DNA of 64,000 nt. Source: Pictodentalium vernedei (taxonomy: Eukaryota; Mollusca; Scaphopoda; Dentaliida; Dentaliidae). Under the pieces are notes generated by a model. The model saw nothing but the letters and a program-made list of their open reading frames with translations, did no database searches and was not told where the DNA came from. The stretch covers positions 37,514,484 through 37,578,483 of the forward strand of contig CM062291.1 of the NCBI GenBank assembly GCA_031216915.1. The letters are read 5' to 3'. Positions 62,946-64,000 of this stretch are shown here, in pieces (position 1 is the stretch's first letter; each line of letters begins with the position of its first letter). Both the position numbers and the translations under genes were made by a program.

Positions 62946-64000
62946 ATTTATTCATATCCCATTCCAGGTTCTAAATCCAATTTTCAACTGGAAGAGGTAC
63001 AAAAAGGGGAATCCTACTCTCTCATTCTCATAGATTGAACCGTTAGAATTTGGAAGTTCATTATTGGAATTTACTTGTACACCTGAACGTGGTCGCCTGT
63101 TGGTTTGCTCAGAAGCATATAAGTCTCTCAGATAAATTTCCATTGGGATTCAATTGGACAAGTTTAAGTTTGTACATATTAATATCACCGGTTATCGACC
63201 TGTCTCCGTATTCCGGATACGACATACATATTAGAAGCTTGCGATTTTGTAACCAGGAGCCTTTTAGGCGACTATATATTATTCGATACCACTTTATCAC
63301 TGATTCCAGGCTGCTTTCCTCTTTTTTTTGGAAAGTTAATTCCTTCAAAAAAGAGTGGGGGGGGGGGGGGGTGATTTCTCTTTACCTCTTCTGGCCTTAT
63401 AATAAATGTGTAACTATGAATGAAGCTGTTATTGGCTATAGACAATACTGATCTTATGTACAGCTTGTTGCATAGTATTCGGCGTGTGTCTGTGGGCGTT
63501 AGTCTCTAACTCTCGAACACGCTTTTCCTAATTTTAAGTATCTTAGTCTAGACTAGCCTTAAAATTGGGGGCTCGTTACACCCAATTAGCATAATCATTT
63601 ATGCAAAGTAAAAAGGAATCACTTGGATATTGCTCCTTATTTCGGTGGTATATCCTTCTCTATTGTTGTATAGAGAGGGATATATGTAAAATTTTAATCT
63701 CCTGTTCACCTTGGGAGTCTTACTGCAGGCTGAGGAGCTGAATTTAACTTGTTATTCTTTTAAGTCCTAGGCCCTCCAGCCTTTTTACTATTCAACTAAA
63801 GCTGGGCCATTGGCTTTAGTATAAAGTAATTTGTATATTTTTTTATACTGACCAATCGCCCAGACGGTGATGGCCCTCCCATGAGTGGGCACTCATACCT
63901 CCCCGCTGAGTTATAACATTAGTAGGCACAACTAGGAAGAATGATGCTTGGTGCCAATTCCGGTCTCTTCCTGGGTACTGTGCATGTGCAGTACTAAAAG
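62946..64000 (+). mobile_element. Layer E: 3' UTR, internal complementary region and start of right terminus
   Basis: 63290-63790 is homologous to 48640-49090. CCTAGGCCCTCCAGCC at 63767 leads into a diverged internal complementary region (63789-63866). A GGCCCTCCCATGAGTGGGCA spacer follows as in copy A (44146), then the right inverted repeat from about 63930, cut by the window end. The reading frames at 63050-63451 fall in this non-coding part. Confidence 0.65.

Noticed and set aside
63050..63451. 133-codon frame
   Set aside because: Falls in the decayed DIRS 3' UTR shared with 48640-49090 and contains a homopolymer G run; no similarity to a protein recognised.

Overview
The window is animal nuclear DNA with no bacterial gene organisation. 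Two short spliced exons on the + strand (5169-5269 and 24497-24582) encode consecutive parts of the first nucleotide-binding domain of an ABCF1 (GCN20-type ABC ATPase) homologue. Almost everything else is repeat DNA lying in its introns. The repeat set points to a mollusc, perhaps a bivalve: DIRS-type retroelements, pearl/Helentron-like elements with (GTCC)n tracts and 150-340 bp tandem cores, and tRNA- and 5S-derived SINEs. The species cannot be named from this.

Layout. 1-5168: a foldback-like element (99-1007), dispersed repeats, a pearl-like element (2904-3910) and a tRNA-SINE (4519-4876). 5270-24496: the 19.2-kb ABCF1 intron. It holds a ~337-bp array (5390-7052), a 5S-rRNA-derived SINE (7317-7536), nested pearl-like elements, a 157-bp array, two non-autonomous hAT elements with 8-bp target duplications (13295-15177, 18676-20373) and two piggyBac-type MITEs flanked by TTAA (17582-17821, 23590-23814). 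24583 to the window end: a second intron longer than 39 kb with no further exon seen.

The second intron can be read as layers. A decayed DIRS element (layer E) begins near 24916 and its 3' end runs off the window at 64000. It is split by pearl-like elements (25230-30200, 30664-32491, 49880-59167, 60218-62945) and by a second decayed DIRS (layer C, 33868 to about 49175). Layer C is split by a young DIRS copy (A, 37320-44440, + strand), a tRNA-SINE and a second foldback-like element. A second young DIRS copy (B, 50107-57276, - strand) sits inside the pearl-like element of 49880-59167.

Copies A and B encode the full DIRS set: a zinc-finger/RGG ORF1, a reverse transcriptase-RNase H-C-terminal domain protein, and a tyrosine recombinase. 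Each has 189-bp inverted terminal repeats and an internal complementary region equal to the reverse complement of its two ends joined. Neither copy is intact: A has a nonsense codon near the start of the RT protein, and B has a broken ORF1. Layer boundaries, target duplications and motifs were read by eye. No alignments or database searches were run, so divergence and family names remain provisional.
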